Source of the DNA: Roseomonas alba
Lineage (GTDB): Bacteria; Pseudomonadota; Alphaproteobacteria; Acetobacterales; Acetobacteraceae
Reading direction: 5' to 3'
Assembly (NCBI RefSeq): GCF_019430885.1
Contig: NZ_JAHYBZ010000001.1
Span: 620,001 to 684,000 of the forward strand
Length of the DNA: 64,000 bases
Below the pieces are notes generated by a model. It did not search any database, had not been told where the DNA came from, and saw only the letters and a program-made list of their open reading frames with translations. This document shows, one piece after another, positions 7,827-16,239 of the stretch (its first letter is position 1; every line of letters starts with the position of its first letter). A program made the translations under genes and the position numbers.

Positions 7827-9173
7827 ATGACGACGTCGCGCGAGATTCGCCTCAACGCCTTCGACATGGCCTGTGTGGGGCATATCCAGCAGGGGCTCTG
7901 GACCCATCCGCGGGACCGTTCGACCGACTATCTGCGGCTCGATCACTGGACCGGGCTCGCCCGGCTGCTCGAGCGCGGGCTGTTCGACGGGCTGTTCCTG
8001 GCGGATGTGCTTGGCGTCTACGACGTGCATGGCGGGTCGCAGGATGCGGCGATCCGCCATGGCGTGCAGATCCCGCTGCTCGACCCGATGCTGCTGGTGC
8101 CGGCCATGGCGGCGGTCACGCGCAACCTCGGCTTCGGCGTCACCGTGAATCTCGCCTGGGAACCGCCGGCCCTACTGGCGCGGCGCTTCTCGACGCTCGA
8201 TCACCTGACGGACGGGCGGATCGGGTGGAACATCGTCACCGGATATCTCGACAGCGCGGCGCGGGCGATGGGGCTCGACCGCCAGATGGCCCATGACGAC
8301 CGTTACGACATGGCGGACGAGTTCATGGGCCTGGTCTATCGCCTGTGGGAGGAATCCTGGGCCGCGGACGCCGTGAAGCGCGACCGCGCGGCCGGGGTCT
8401 ATGCCGATCCGTCCCGTGTGGCCCGCATCCGCCATGAGGGCACCCAGTATCGGCTGGACGCACCGCATCTGGTGGAGCCGTCCCCACAGCGGACCCCGGT
8501 GCTGTATCAGGCCGGTGCTTCCGAGCGCGGCCGCGCCTTCGCCGCCCGGCATGCCGAATGCGTCTTCATCAATGGCGGGCCGAAGCACCATGTCGCGGCG
8601 CTGGTGCGGGACCTGCGGCGGCGTGCGGCGGCGCGCCCGATCAAGGCCTTCATGGGGGTGACGCTGATCCTCGGCCGCACGGATGCCGAGGCCCGCGACA
8701 AGCTCGAGGATTATCGCCGCTGCGCGAGCGTGGAGGCGGCGCTGGTGCATGCCTCGGCGTCGCTCGGGATCGATCTCGCGGCACTCGGTCCGGACGACGA
8801 ACTGCCCGCCGCGCCGTCCGAGGCCATCCGGTCCAATGTCGAGGCGCTGCGCGCCGCAGCCCCCCACGCCACCAAGCAGGCGCTGATCGACCGCATGATC
8901 CTGGGCAGCCGCCAGCCGCCCATCGTCGGCAGCGCCGAGACGGTGGCCGCGACGCTGATCGGCTGGGTGGACGAGACGGACATCGACGGCTTCAACCTGT
9001 CCCGCACCGTGTGGCCTGAGTGCCTGGAGGACGTCGTCGCGCTGCTGGTGCCGGCCTTGCAGGAACGCGGGCGATACAAGCGCGGCTATGCGCCAGGGAC
9101 CTATCGCGAGAAGCTGTTCGGGACCGGCCCGCGCCTCGTCGCGCCGCATCCGGCGGCGGCGGTAGGGCGATGA
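7827..9173 (+). CDS. NtaA/SnaA/DszA-family FMN-dependent monooxygenase
   Basis: This 448-residue member of the bacterial luciferase-like superfamily uses reduced FMN and oxygen to oxidise small organic or sulfur compounds. Typical NtaA-type features are HIQQGLWTHPRDRSTDY near residues 15-30, GLFLADVLGVYD, and GRIGWNIVTGYLDSAARAMG in the central strand. The C-terminus (FNLSRTVWPECLEDVVALLVP) is also typical. It starts at ATG 7827 after GGGCGAGGG; the upstream in-frame extension is non-conserved. No flavin reductase partner (NtaB) is adjacent, so it must draw FMNH2 from elsewhere. The substrate is unknown. Confidence 0.88.
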   Translation: MTTSREIRLNAFDMACVGHIQQGLWTHPRDRSTDYLRLDHWTGLARLLERGLFDGLFLADVLGVYDVHGGSQDAAIRHGVQIPLLDPMLLVPAMAAVTRNLGFGVTVNLAWEPPALLARRFSTLDHLTDGRIGWNIVTGYLDSAARAMGLDRQMAHDDRYDMADEFMGLVYRLWEESWAADAVKRDRAAGVYADPSRVARIRHEGTQYRLDAPHLVEPSPQRTPVLYQAGASERGRAFAARHAECVFINGGPKHHVAALVRDLRRRAAARPIKAFMGVTLILGRTDAEARDKLEDYRRCASVEAALVHASASLGIDLAALGPDDELPAAPSEAIRSNVEALRAAAPHATKQALIDRMILGSRQPPIVGSAETVAATLIGWVDETDIDGFNLSRTVWPECLEDVVALLVPALQERGRYKRGYAPGTYREKLFGTGPRLVAPHPAAAVGR

Positions 9174-9205
9174 TACCAGGGGCTCTTTGACCTGATCCAT
9201 GGAAG

Positions 9206-9514
9206 CGAGAGGGGCGTTGCCTCTCCGGTTTCTTCCCACCAAAGACCGAAGGCCGTGCGGAGTGCCCGGATCCTTCCGCTGAAGGAGATCGGAGGGGCTC
9301 TGCCCCTCCAGACCACCCCGCCAAGTGCCCGGAGCACCTGGAACGCAGGAACTTGGTGCTGAGCGGGAAAATCATGCCGTTGCCCTCGAAGCGCCTTGCG
9401 GACGCAAAGGCGGGTTTCGGCGTTCTTTCTGCCATCGGCGCAGGGCGCCAAGTGACGGTTTCCAAAGGCCTCGGGCCTTTGGTGGGGTGGCTTGGAGGGG
9501 CAAAGCCCCTCCAA
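9206..9514. repeat. Composite structured intergenic element (full form plus a fragment)
   Basis: This 391-base gap between convergent genes holds a degenerate hairpin (9206-9225), a minus-oriented arm (hairpin GGAGGGGC/GCCCCTCC at 9291-9309, then variant stem CCAAGTGC/GCACCTGG at 9321-9341) and a plus-oriented arm (GCGCCAAGT at 9445, stem CCAAAGGCC/GGCCTTTGG at 9462-9482, hairpin at 9494-9512). The arms face each other around a core with GCGGGTTTCGG at 9410-9420. Outer hairpin to outer hairpin is 222 bases. No gene is seen here. Confidence 0.85.
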
Positions 9515-9564
9515 TCTTCCATGAGCCGGCGGCGCCGATGCGGGCGAGGCAAAGCCCCCCCCGG

Positions 9565-10527
9565 TCAGTCGGCCGTCGCCGGCTGCCGCAGCCTGGCGTC
9601 GAAATAGGCGACCGTCCGGCGCAGCCCGTCTTCCAGCGGCACCTTCGGCTCCCATCCCAGCAGGCGCTTCGCCAGGCTGATGTCCGGGCAGCGCCGGGTC
9701 GGATCGTCCTGCGGCAGGGGGCGCTTCTCCAGGCTCGCGCCCTCGCCGCACAGGGCGATGATGCGGTCGGCGAGTTCGCGCACCGTGATCTCGTGCGGAT
9801 TGCCGAGGTTCACCGGCCCGGTCACCTCGTCCGGCGTGTCCATCAGCCGCATCAGCCCCTCGACCAGGTCGTCGACGAAGCAGAAGGACCGGGTCTGGGT
9901 GCCCTCGCCATAGATCGTGACCGGCTGGCCCTGCAGCGACTGGACGATGAAGTTCGACACCACGCGCCCGTCATTGGGGTGCATTCGCGGCCCATAGGTG
10001 TTGAAGATGCGCGCCACCTTGATGCGCACGTCATGCTGGCGCTTGTAGTCGAAGAACAGCGTCTCGGCGCAGCGCTTGCCTTCGTCGTAACAGGCGCGGG
10101 GGCCGAGCGGATTGACGCTGCCGCGGTAATCCTCGGTCTGCGGATGCACCTCGGGGTCGCCATAGACCTCGGAGGTCGAGGCCTGCAGCACCTTGGCCTT
10201 CACCCGCTTGGCGAGGCCCAGCATGTTCAGCGCGCCCGAGATCGAGGTCTTGGTCGTCTGCACCGGGTCGAACTGGTAATGCACCGGGGAGGCCGGGCAG
10301 GCCAGGTTGTAGATCTCGTCCACTTCCACGTAGAGCGGGAAGGTGACGTCGTGGCGCATCGCCTCGAACTGCGGATGGGACAGCAGATGGGCGATGTTGT
10401 CCCGGGTGCCGGTGAAATAGTTGTCGACGCAGAGCACCTGGTGCCCCTGCGCGAGCAGCCTTTCGCAAAGATGGGAGCCGATGAAGCCGGCCCCGCCCGT
10501 CACCAGCACACGCTTGCGCGAAATCAT
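9565..10527 (-). CDS. UDP-glucuronate decarboxylase (UDP-xylose synthase), extended SDR
   Basis: This 320-residue enzyme converts UDP-glucuronate to UDP-xylose with bound NAD. It has the Rossmann motif [10 protein letters not shown] (residues 10-19), the UXS-type CDNYFTG segment, [18 protein letters not shown], the catalytic Tyr-x3-Lys in CYDEGKR, and [21 protein letters not shown]. These are typical of bacterial UXS rather than GalE or RmlB. It is the last gene of the minus-strand polysaccharide operon, one base after the preceding glycosyltransferase stop. It implies xylose or a derivative in the polymer. Confidence 0.9.
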   Translation of the reverse strand: MISRKRVLVTGGAGFIGSHLCERLLAQGHQVLCVDNYFTGTRDNIAHLLSHPQFEAMRHDVTFPLYVEVDEIYNLACPASPVHYQFDPVQTTKTSISGALNMLGLAKRVKAKVLQASTSEVYGDPEVHPQTEDYRGSVNPLGPRACYDEGKRCAETLFFDYKRQHDVRIKVARIFNTYGPRMHPNDGRVVSNFIVQSLQGQPVTIYGEGTQTRSFCFVDDLVEGLMRLMDTPDEVTGPVNLGNPHEITVRELADRIIALCGEGASLEKRPLPQDDPTRRCPDISLAKRLLGWEPKVPLEDGLRRTVAYFDARLRQPATAD

Positions 10528-10528
10528 G

Positions 10529-11692
10529 TCAGCCCCTGTGCTCCCTGCGTTCCTCGATCATCGTCTCGATCGCGTCGTCCAGTCCGCCCACGAAAGTATC
10601 CCAGGTGAAGAGCCGGGCGCGCTCCAGCCCGGCTTCCCCCAGCCGCCGGGCGAGGGCGGGGTCCTGCGCCAGCTGCACCATGCGCTGGGCGAAGGCCGCG
10701 GCGTCGTCCGGGGCCAGAAAGCCCGTGACGCCATCGGCCACGCTTTCGCGCGGGCCGCCGCGATCGACGGCAATGACCGGCTTGGCGGCGGCCATGGCTT
10801 CGAGCGGCGTCAGCCCCCAATCCTCGTTGAAGGGGGTGAAGAGCAGCGCGGTGCAGCGGTCGTAGAGCGCCCGCATCTCGGCGTCGGTATTGCCGATGCG
10901 GAACTCCACGTCACCGATCTCCCGTCCCCGCGCCATCAGCTCCTCGGCGTGGGAACGGCTCTTTTCGTCCACCATGCCGGCGACCACAAGCCGCCATCCG
11001 GGCAGGGCCTGCTTCGCCAGGGCGAAGGCCTCCAGCCCCAGGCGGATGTTCTTGGTCCACATGATCCGGCCGGAGATCAGGAAATAGGGGTCGGAGCCGC
11101 TGCCCGGGGCAATCCGCGCGCCGTCGATGCCGGGGTAGAGGACCTGGACTTTCTCGGCTGGCCACAGCCCGCCGGCGGCGATGCGCTGGCGGATCGTGTC
11201 GCTGATGGCGACGGCGGCGGAATAATGCTTCCAGCAGGCGCGGTCGATGGCGCGGTAGCCGGCTTCGAGGCCCAGCGCGAAGGGCCGGCCCGCCGGCCCC
11301 ACCCGATCGAGCAGGCGGGCGCGATAGGCGTCGTCATAGACCGCGCGGAGCGGCGTGAAGGTCAGCGCCAGCACCGGCTTGTCGTGGTTGCGCAGGGTCA
11401 GCAGGTCGCCGAGTCCGTCGCAGGAAATGACCAGGGCGTCGAATTCCGACGGGTCGAGCCGCGTCCGCACGATCTGCGCCGCGGCACCGAGCACCGGCAG
11501 GTAGGATCGCCGCACCGAGACACGCGGCAGTTCCACCACGCCCGTCGCGGCGAGTTCCGGGTAGGTGCCCTGCTGGTCGTAATGGCTGGTGTAGATCCGC
11601 ACCTGGTGGCGGCTGCGCCGATGGATCTCGAGCAGCGTCCGCTCAAGGCCGGACTTCAGGTAGACCCAGGGGTGGTAGAGTGCGACGCGCAT
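10529..11692 (-). CDS. Glycosyltransferase family 4
   Basis: This 387-residue GT-B enzyme starts at ATG 11692 ([18 protein letters not shown]), which shares its A with the stop codon of the preceding gene. The C-terminal donor domain has the GT4 layout [17 protein letters not shown] and the [20 protein letters not shown] loop that binds the nucleotide sugar. The longer in-frame ORF upstream is only read-through of the neighbour's other frame. It likely adds one sugar to the lipid-linked repeat unit on the cytoplasmic face. Donor and linkage are not readable. Confidence 0.87.
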   Translation of the reverse strand: MRVALYHPWVYLKSGLERTLLEIHRRSRHQVRIYTSHYDQQGTYPELAATGVVELPRVSVRRSYLPVLGAAAQIVRTRLDPSEFDALVISCDGLGDLLTLRNHDKPVLALTFTPLRAVYDDAYRARLLDRVGPAGRPFALGLEAGYRAIDRACWKHYSAAVAISDTIRQRIAAGGLWPAEKVQVLYPGIDGARIAPGSGSDPYFLISGRIMWTKNIRLGLEAFALAKQALPGWRLVVAGMVDEKSRSHAEELMARGREIGDVEFRIGNTDAEMRALYDRCTALLFTPFNEDWGLTPLEAMAAAKPVIAVDRGGPRESVADGVTGFLAPDDAAAFAQRMVQLAQDPALARRLGEAGLERARLFTWDTFVGGLDDAIETMIEERREHRG

Positions 11693-12762
11693 CAGGCTGC
11701 CATCCTCGCCGGGGTGCTTTCGCCCAGCACATCCTCGTAGAGCGCGACCAGGGCCTCGCCATGGCGCTCCCAGGTGAAGGCGCCGGCAAGCCGCATGTTC
11801 TCTGCCCCGGCGGCGGCCAGGGCCGCCGGGTCGTTCCACAGGCGCTCTATGGCAGCGATCATGTCCGCCTCATTGCCGGGAGCGTGGCGGTACCCCGCGA
11901 AGGCAAAGGTGTCGAGGGACGAGACCACGGCGCAGCCGGCCGCCATCGCCTCGGCCACCACAAGGCCGAAAGTCTCGGCATAGGTGGGGAACAGGAAGAT
12001 CCGCGCCTGCGACAGGGATCGCCAGTAATTGTCACCCGCACGTCCTTCTTCCAGTTCGAGGTTGGGTGGCGCCGCCGCCTTCAGCGCGTCGAAATCCGGC
12101 GCCCAGCCGGAGGCGCGGAAGCGGATGTGCGGCAGGGCCCGCGCGGCGGCGACGACATGGTCGTAGCCCTTCCGGCGGTCGAGCCGGCCGGCGAACAGGA
12201 CGAAGGGCTCGCGCTGCACGGCGGGCGGGATACCGCCCGATTCGAGGCCCGGATGGATCGTGACGCTGCGCGCCGGATCGGCGCCCATCCCGATGCCGGC
12301 CCGCAGGGAGGGTTCGGAGAGGAAGATGATCCGGTCGTAGCGGGCGCGGACGATCCGTTCCTCGAGCCACATGCGCGCGCGGCCCTGCAGCCCGGGCTTG
12401 AGCTTGAGCCAGCCCTCGCCGAACAGGCCGAGCATCTCGCACACGATCGGGCGCTTCGCGATGCGCGCGGCGGCGAGGGCGGGCAGGGCGGCATTGTAGT
12501 TGAAGGCATGCACCAGATCATGGCGTGCGGCCTCCCGTGCGATCGTGCCGATGGCCAGCGCCATGGCCTGGCGCGGCAGGCGCAGCCGGCGCGTCGGAAC
12601 GCCCTCATGCTCGGTGATGGCGGGATCGCCGGTGGTCAGCACCTGCACGCCGATGCCCTGCGCCATCAGCGCGGTCGCGGTCCGCACGGCGATGCGTTCG
12701 CCGCCGCCGCGGAAATCGGGCGGGAAGACCTCATGCACGAGCAGGACGGAACGCGGCCTCAC
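11692..12762 (-). CDS. Glycosyltransferase family 4
   Basis: This 356-residue GT-B enzyme begins at a GTG whose first four bases GTGA contain the stop of the preceding gene. N-terminal signature: VLLVHEVFPPDFRGGGERIAVRTA, with the glycine-rich acceptor loop. Donor domain: LFAGRLDRRKGYDHVV and the E-x7-E region FGLVVAEAMAAGCAVVSSLDTFAFAG. It sits between a GT2 gene and another GT4 gene in the same coupled operon, so it probably works in the same repeat-unit assembly. Confidence 0.87.
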   Translation of the reverse strand: MRPRSVLLVHEVFPPDFRGGGERIAVRTATALMAQGIGVQVLTTGDPAITEHEGVPTRRLRLPRQAMALAIGTIAREAARHDLVHAFNYNAALPALAAARIAKRPIVCEMLGLFGEGWLKLKPGLQGRARMWLEERIVRARYDRIIFLSEPSLRAGIGMGADPARSVTIHPGLESGGIPPAVQREPFVLFAGRLDRRKGYDHVVAAARALPHIRFRASGWAPDFDALKAAAPPNLELEEGRAGDNYWRSLSQARIFLFPTYAETFGLVVAEAMAAGCAVVSSLDTFAFAGYRHAPGNEADMIAAIERLWNDPAALAAAGAENMRLAGAFTWERHGEALVALYEDVLGESTPARMAA

Positions 12763-13721
12763 AGCACGATCGTCCCGGCTCGGATCGAGGAGCGCAGCAG
12801 CACCGCGGCGAGGATCGTCGCGCGCGGCAGCCCGAAGACCAGCCGCGCGACCAGGTGGATCGGGTTGGTCAGCCGGCCGCGGTCGAGGAAGCGCAGCGCG
12901 AGATAGGGCAGGGTCAGCAGCAGGAAGGCCGGATGCAGCAGCACGGCGAGGATCAGCCCCAGCGCGAAGAGATCGAAGGCCGCGGTCAGCCGCGACAGGA
13001 AATAGCCGAGGAAGAGGTCGCGGCGCATCGCCGGATAGGCGCGCACCAGGGCCGGCCAGTGGCGCATCGTCGTCGGTTCCATCAGCCAGCGGCGGAAGGT
13101 GACGGGGAAGACCTCGTGATGCACCAGCGCATCCGCGGCGAAGCCGGTGGGATAGCCGGCGAGATGCACGGCCCAGCCGAGGGCGGTGTCCTCCCCGTAG
13201 AATCGCTCGCGGAAATCGGCCGGGAAGCCACCCACGGCGCGGAAGACGGCGGCGTCGTAGAAGATGTTGCAGGTCTCGTAATAGGGTGTCGGGCCGGTGA
13301 CGGTGACGGTCTTCTCCAGCAGGCGGCGCGGCTGGTCGGGCCGCGGCAGGGTACGGCCCTGGACCAGGGCGAGGCCGCCCTGGATCGCCCGCACCCCGGC
13401 GGCGATCCATCCCGGCGTGGCCGCGCAGTCATCGTCGATGAAGGCGAGGATCGCGCCCTGCGCATGCTCGGCGCCGAACTGGCGCGACGGGCCGGGCCCC
13501 GAGAAAGCGGTGCGGAAATAGGCGATGGGAACCGGGCTCGCGGCGGCGCATGCGGCGACCATCTCCGCCGTGCCGTCATCGGTGTGGTTGTGCACGACGA
13601 TGACCTCGAAGCGATCCGCCGGCCAATCCTGCGCGATCAGCGAATCGAGCAGGCGGCGCAGCAGGTCGCGGCGGCGATGCGTCGGCACGATGACGCTGAC
13701 GAAGGGCGGGGCGTCGGTCAT
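12759..13721 (-). CDS. Glycosyltransferase family 2 with C-terminal membrane segments
   Basis: This 320-residue protein has a GT-A fold with VSVIVPTHRRRDLLRRLLDS at the start and the metal/nucleotide motif AFIDDDCAATPGW near residue 95. The ED motif (YGEDTALGW) and a hydrophobic C-terminus (about residues 230-275) suggest inner-membrane association. The start at 13721 overlaps the preceding gene by four bases (ATGA). It resembles the other GT2 genes of this locus at 13718 and 25489, suggesting family expansion inside the locus. Confidence 0.88.
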   Translation of the reverse strand: MTDAPPFVSVIVPTHRRRDLLRRLLDSLIAQDWPADRFEVIVVHNHTDDGTAEMVAACAAASPVPIAYFRTAFSGPGPSRQFGAEHAQGAILAFIDDDCAATPGWIAAGVRAIQGGLALVQGRTLPRPDQPRRLLEKTVTVTGPTPYYETCNIFYDAAVFRAVGGFPADFRERFYGEDTALGWAVHLAGYPTGFAADALVHHEVFPVTFRRWLMEPTTMRHWPALVRAYPAMRRDLFLGYFLSRLTAAFDLFALGLILAVLLHPAFLLLTLPYLALRFLDRGRLTNPIHLVARLVFGLPRATILAAVLLRSSIRAGTIVL

Positions 13722-14758
13722 CGCGCCGCCCGGTCGTCGGCGACATTGCCGACCACGATGCCCTCCACCGGCCGGCGGCGCAGGCCGCCGAGGCGCGTCG
13801 GCGGGAACCAGCGCGTCTCCATCAGGCGGAAGGCTTGGCCATGCGGCACGGTGCGGCGCGCCTGCACCGCGGCACGGGCGCGCAGCGTGTCGGGGAGATT
13901 CCGGAGGTTCCACACGAAGCCGCGCAGCCTGGTGCGCTTCGGGACGTGCAGCACGGCGTCGAGCAGCGCGTGGGCGGTCGCGACGGGAATCCACCAGGCC
14001 AGCGTGCCGGCGCTGAAGCATTTGAGGCCCATGCGCAGGCGGTTCTTGACGTGATGGAAGACGAAGTCGGCATGGCTGCGCCCGATATCGCTGCCGACAT
14101 GGTGGATGGCCACCGCATCCGGCACCAGGCGGCAGCGCCAGCCTTCGAGGGCAAGGCGCAGGCAGAGATCCGGCTCCTCATAGGCGTAGAAGAACCGCGC
14201 GTCGAAACCGCCCGTCGCGCGCACCGGCTTCGTACGGGCGAGGATGGCCGAGCTGTTCAGCCACAGCGCGTCGCGCGGCGCATCGGCGGCGGAGACCGGC
14301 GACCCTTCCTCAAGATCCCAGGCGAGGCCGAGCGGCGAGAGCGCGCCGCCATAGCAGTTCAGCAGTGCCCGGTTGTGACCGAAGACGAGCGGTCCGGCGA
14401 CCAGGGCCAGCTGCGGATCGGCCTCCATCGCCGTGACGGTGGCGCGCGTCCAGCCCGGGTCGAGTTCCACGTCGCTGTCCACGAAGGCGCAGTAGCCGTC
14501 CTCCGGCGCCCGGGCGAGACCGGCATTGCGCGCGATGGACGGTCCCTCGGGCGCCTTGCGGTGATAGTCAAGGCGGATCGGCAGCGTGGCGGCGAGCCCG
14601 GCCACGACCTCCGCGGTGTTGTCGGTGGAGGAATTGTCCACCACCAGCACGGCGATCGCCTCCTTCGGCCAGTCCTGCGCGGCGATGGCGCGGATCGTGC
14701 GCGGCAGGTCGGGGGCGCGGTTGAAGGTCGGGATGACGAAGAGGATCGGCGCTGTCAT
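13718..14758 (-). CDS. Glycosyltransferase family 2 (rhamnosyltransferase-like)
   Basis: This 346-residue protein has ILFVIPTFNRAPDLPRTIRA at the N-terminus, VVDNSSTDNT and CAFVDSDVELDPGW (the DxD-type metal site), and YAYEEPDLCLRLALEGWRC, the region typical of WbbL-type GT2 enzymes. The C-terminus is basic with no clear membrane span. The start is ATG 14758 with a four-base overlap to the upstream ligase-type gene. It probably adds a sugar during repeat-unit assembly. Confidence 0.88.
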   Translation of the reverse strand: MTAPILFVIPTFNRAPDLPRTIRAIAAQDWPKEAIAVLVVDNSSTDNTAEVVAGLAATLPIRLDYHRKAPEGPSIARNAGLARAPEDGYCAFVDSDVELDPGWTRATVTAMEADPQLALVAGPLVFGHNRALLNCYGGALSPLGLAWDLEEGSPVSAADAPRDALWLNSSAILARTKPVRATGGFDARFFYAYEEPDLCLRLALEGWRCRLVPDAVAIHHVGSDIGRSHADFVFHHVKNRLRMGLKCFSAGTLAWWIPVATAHALLDAVLHVPKRTRLRGFVWNLRNLPDTLRARAAVQARRTVPHGQAFRLMETRWFPPTRLGGLRRRPVEGIVVGNVADDRAAR

Positions 14759-16239
14759 GGCAATCCGGGCCTTATCCGCGGTGCCGTCCCCAGCACCGCC
14801 GCGATCAGCGCGAGGGTGAAGAAGGACGGGTCCCACCAGAGGGAGAAGTCGATGGTCTGCTGCACCATCTGCACGATCATCCCGCAGGTGAGGCCGACGC
14901 AGACGCCGCGCGATCCGGCCTCGGTCAGCAGGGCGCCGCGGATACCGCGCAGGATGGTCGCGACGAGCAGGATGCAGAAGCCGAGGAAGCCGAGTGCGCC
15001 GGCCTCGGCCAGCATCAGCACATAGGCATTGTGGATCGGCGCCCCGGCGCGCACGCCGGCGAGTTGGGCGAAGCGAGTCACCTGGCGCAGTTCGTCCGCG
15101 ATGACCCACCAGAGCTGCCCCATGCGTTCCGGAGATCCGCCGAAGCCGATGCCGAGCAGCGGGTTCTCGCTGAACACCAGCATGCCCGCGCGATTGTAGT
15201 CGGCGCGGAAGGTGATCGAGACGCCGAAATCACCGCGGAAGCGTTCGATGATGTCGCTCAGGAAGGGCAGCAGGGCGAGCGCGATGGCGAGCAGCGCCCA
15301 GATGCCGATGCCGATCAGCGCCTTCGGCGACAGGGCGCGCAGCCAGACGCCGGCCATTGCGACGCCGATCAGCGCGACCAGCAGAAGCAGCCCCGGCCCG
15401 CGCGACTTGGTCGCGACCATGCCGGCGATGGTAATGACCGTGATGACGAGCGCGAGCAGCCGAAGCGGGGCGTGGCGCGAGAAGACCGCAACCCCGAAGG
15501 CGCCCGGCGCGAGCATCAGCAGATAGGGCGCGATCATGTTGGGATGACCGAGCGTCCCGCGTGCGCGGTTGTCGATCTCCTCGGGCAATGCGTCGGGGCC
15601 GCCGGCGCCGACGATGGACAGCAGCGACTGGCCCGCCTTGAACACCACCTGGAGCGTGCCGAGCGTCGCCTGCAGCGTGATCGAGGCGGCGAGCGCGCCG
15701 ACCAGCGTCAGCCACAGGGACCGCGTCATGTTCCGGTGCAGCCAGACCAGCAGCAACGTGAACTTCACGATCCGCACCGTATCGGCGGCGGCCAGGTCCA
15801 TCCTCTCCGCCACCAGGGTCGACAGCAGCGCCGCGACGAGGAAGGGCAGCACCGGCGCGGCCGCGAATTCCCGCACCCTGGGCGGCGTGGTGTCGCGCCC
15901 CAGGGCGCGCTCCAGCACGCTCGTGGCGAAGAGGCAGAACAGCATCAGGTCGGCCGGGATCCAGTAGAGCCCCTCGCCGGGCATACCGCCGAAGATCCGG
16001 TCGAAGACGTCGAAATACTGCCGGTTGTAGGTGAGGGCGAGGACGTAGAAGGCGAGGAAGACCTCCTTCGGCCGTCCCGTCCACAGGATGACCGCGCCGA
16101 TCATCCCGAGCCCGAGCAGGGCCGCGAGGCCCTTGGCGCCGAGCTGGGGCAGGGCGACCGCGAGGCTCGCCGCGAGGAACCCCCCGCCGAGAACCCCGGC
16201 GGTGCCGAGCCAGTGGCGCGGATGCGGCAGGATGGTCAC
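14755..16239 (-). CDS. O-antigen ligase/polymerase-family membrane protein (Wzy/WaaL-like)
   Basis: This 494-residue polytopic membrane protein has about 11-12 hydrophobic segments. The large periplasmic loop and flanking motif SENPLLGIGFGGSPERM, followed by PIHNAYVLMLAEAGALGF, is the O-antigen ligase signature (the His in HNAYV is the conserved one). In this operon it would polymerise lipid-linked repeat units (Wzy role). The GTG start at 16239 overlaps the glycosidase stop (GTGA). The longer in-frame ORF upstream lies inside the glycosidase gene and is not coding in this frame. Confidence 0.85.
   Translation of the reverse strand: MTILPHPRHWLGTAGVLGGGFLAASLAVALPQLGAKGLAALLGLGMIGAVILWTGRPKEVFLAFYVLALTYNRQYFDVFDRIFGGMPGEGLYWIPADLMLFCLFATSVLERALGRDTTPPRVREFAAAPVLPFLVAALLSTLVAERMDLAAADTVRIVKFTLLLVWLHRNMTRSLWLTLVGALAASITLQATLGTLQVVFKAGQSLLSIVGAGGPDALPEEIDNRARGTLGHPNMIAPYLLMLAPGAFGVAVFSRHAPLRLLALVITVITIAGMVATKSRGPGLLLLVALIGVAMAGVWLRALSPKALIGIGIWALLAIALALLPFLSDIIERFRGDFGVSITFRADYNRAGMLVFSENPLLGIGFGGSPERMGQLWWVIADELRQVTRFAQLAGVRAGAPIHNAYVLMLAEAGALGFLGFCILLVATILRGIRGALLTEAGSRGVCVGLTCGMIVQMVQQTIDFSLWWDPSFFTLALIAAVLGTAPRIRPGLP

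Noticed and set aside
9291-9512. Insertion sequence or MITE with standard terminal inverted repeats
   Set aside because: The outer hairpins face each other but no flanking target duplication was evident by eye, so it is reported as a structured repeat with mobility left open.
9206-9514. CRISPR array
   Set aside because: Repeats are palindromic, inverted, of unequal length and few; there are no regular spacers and no cas genes.
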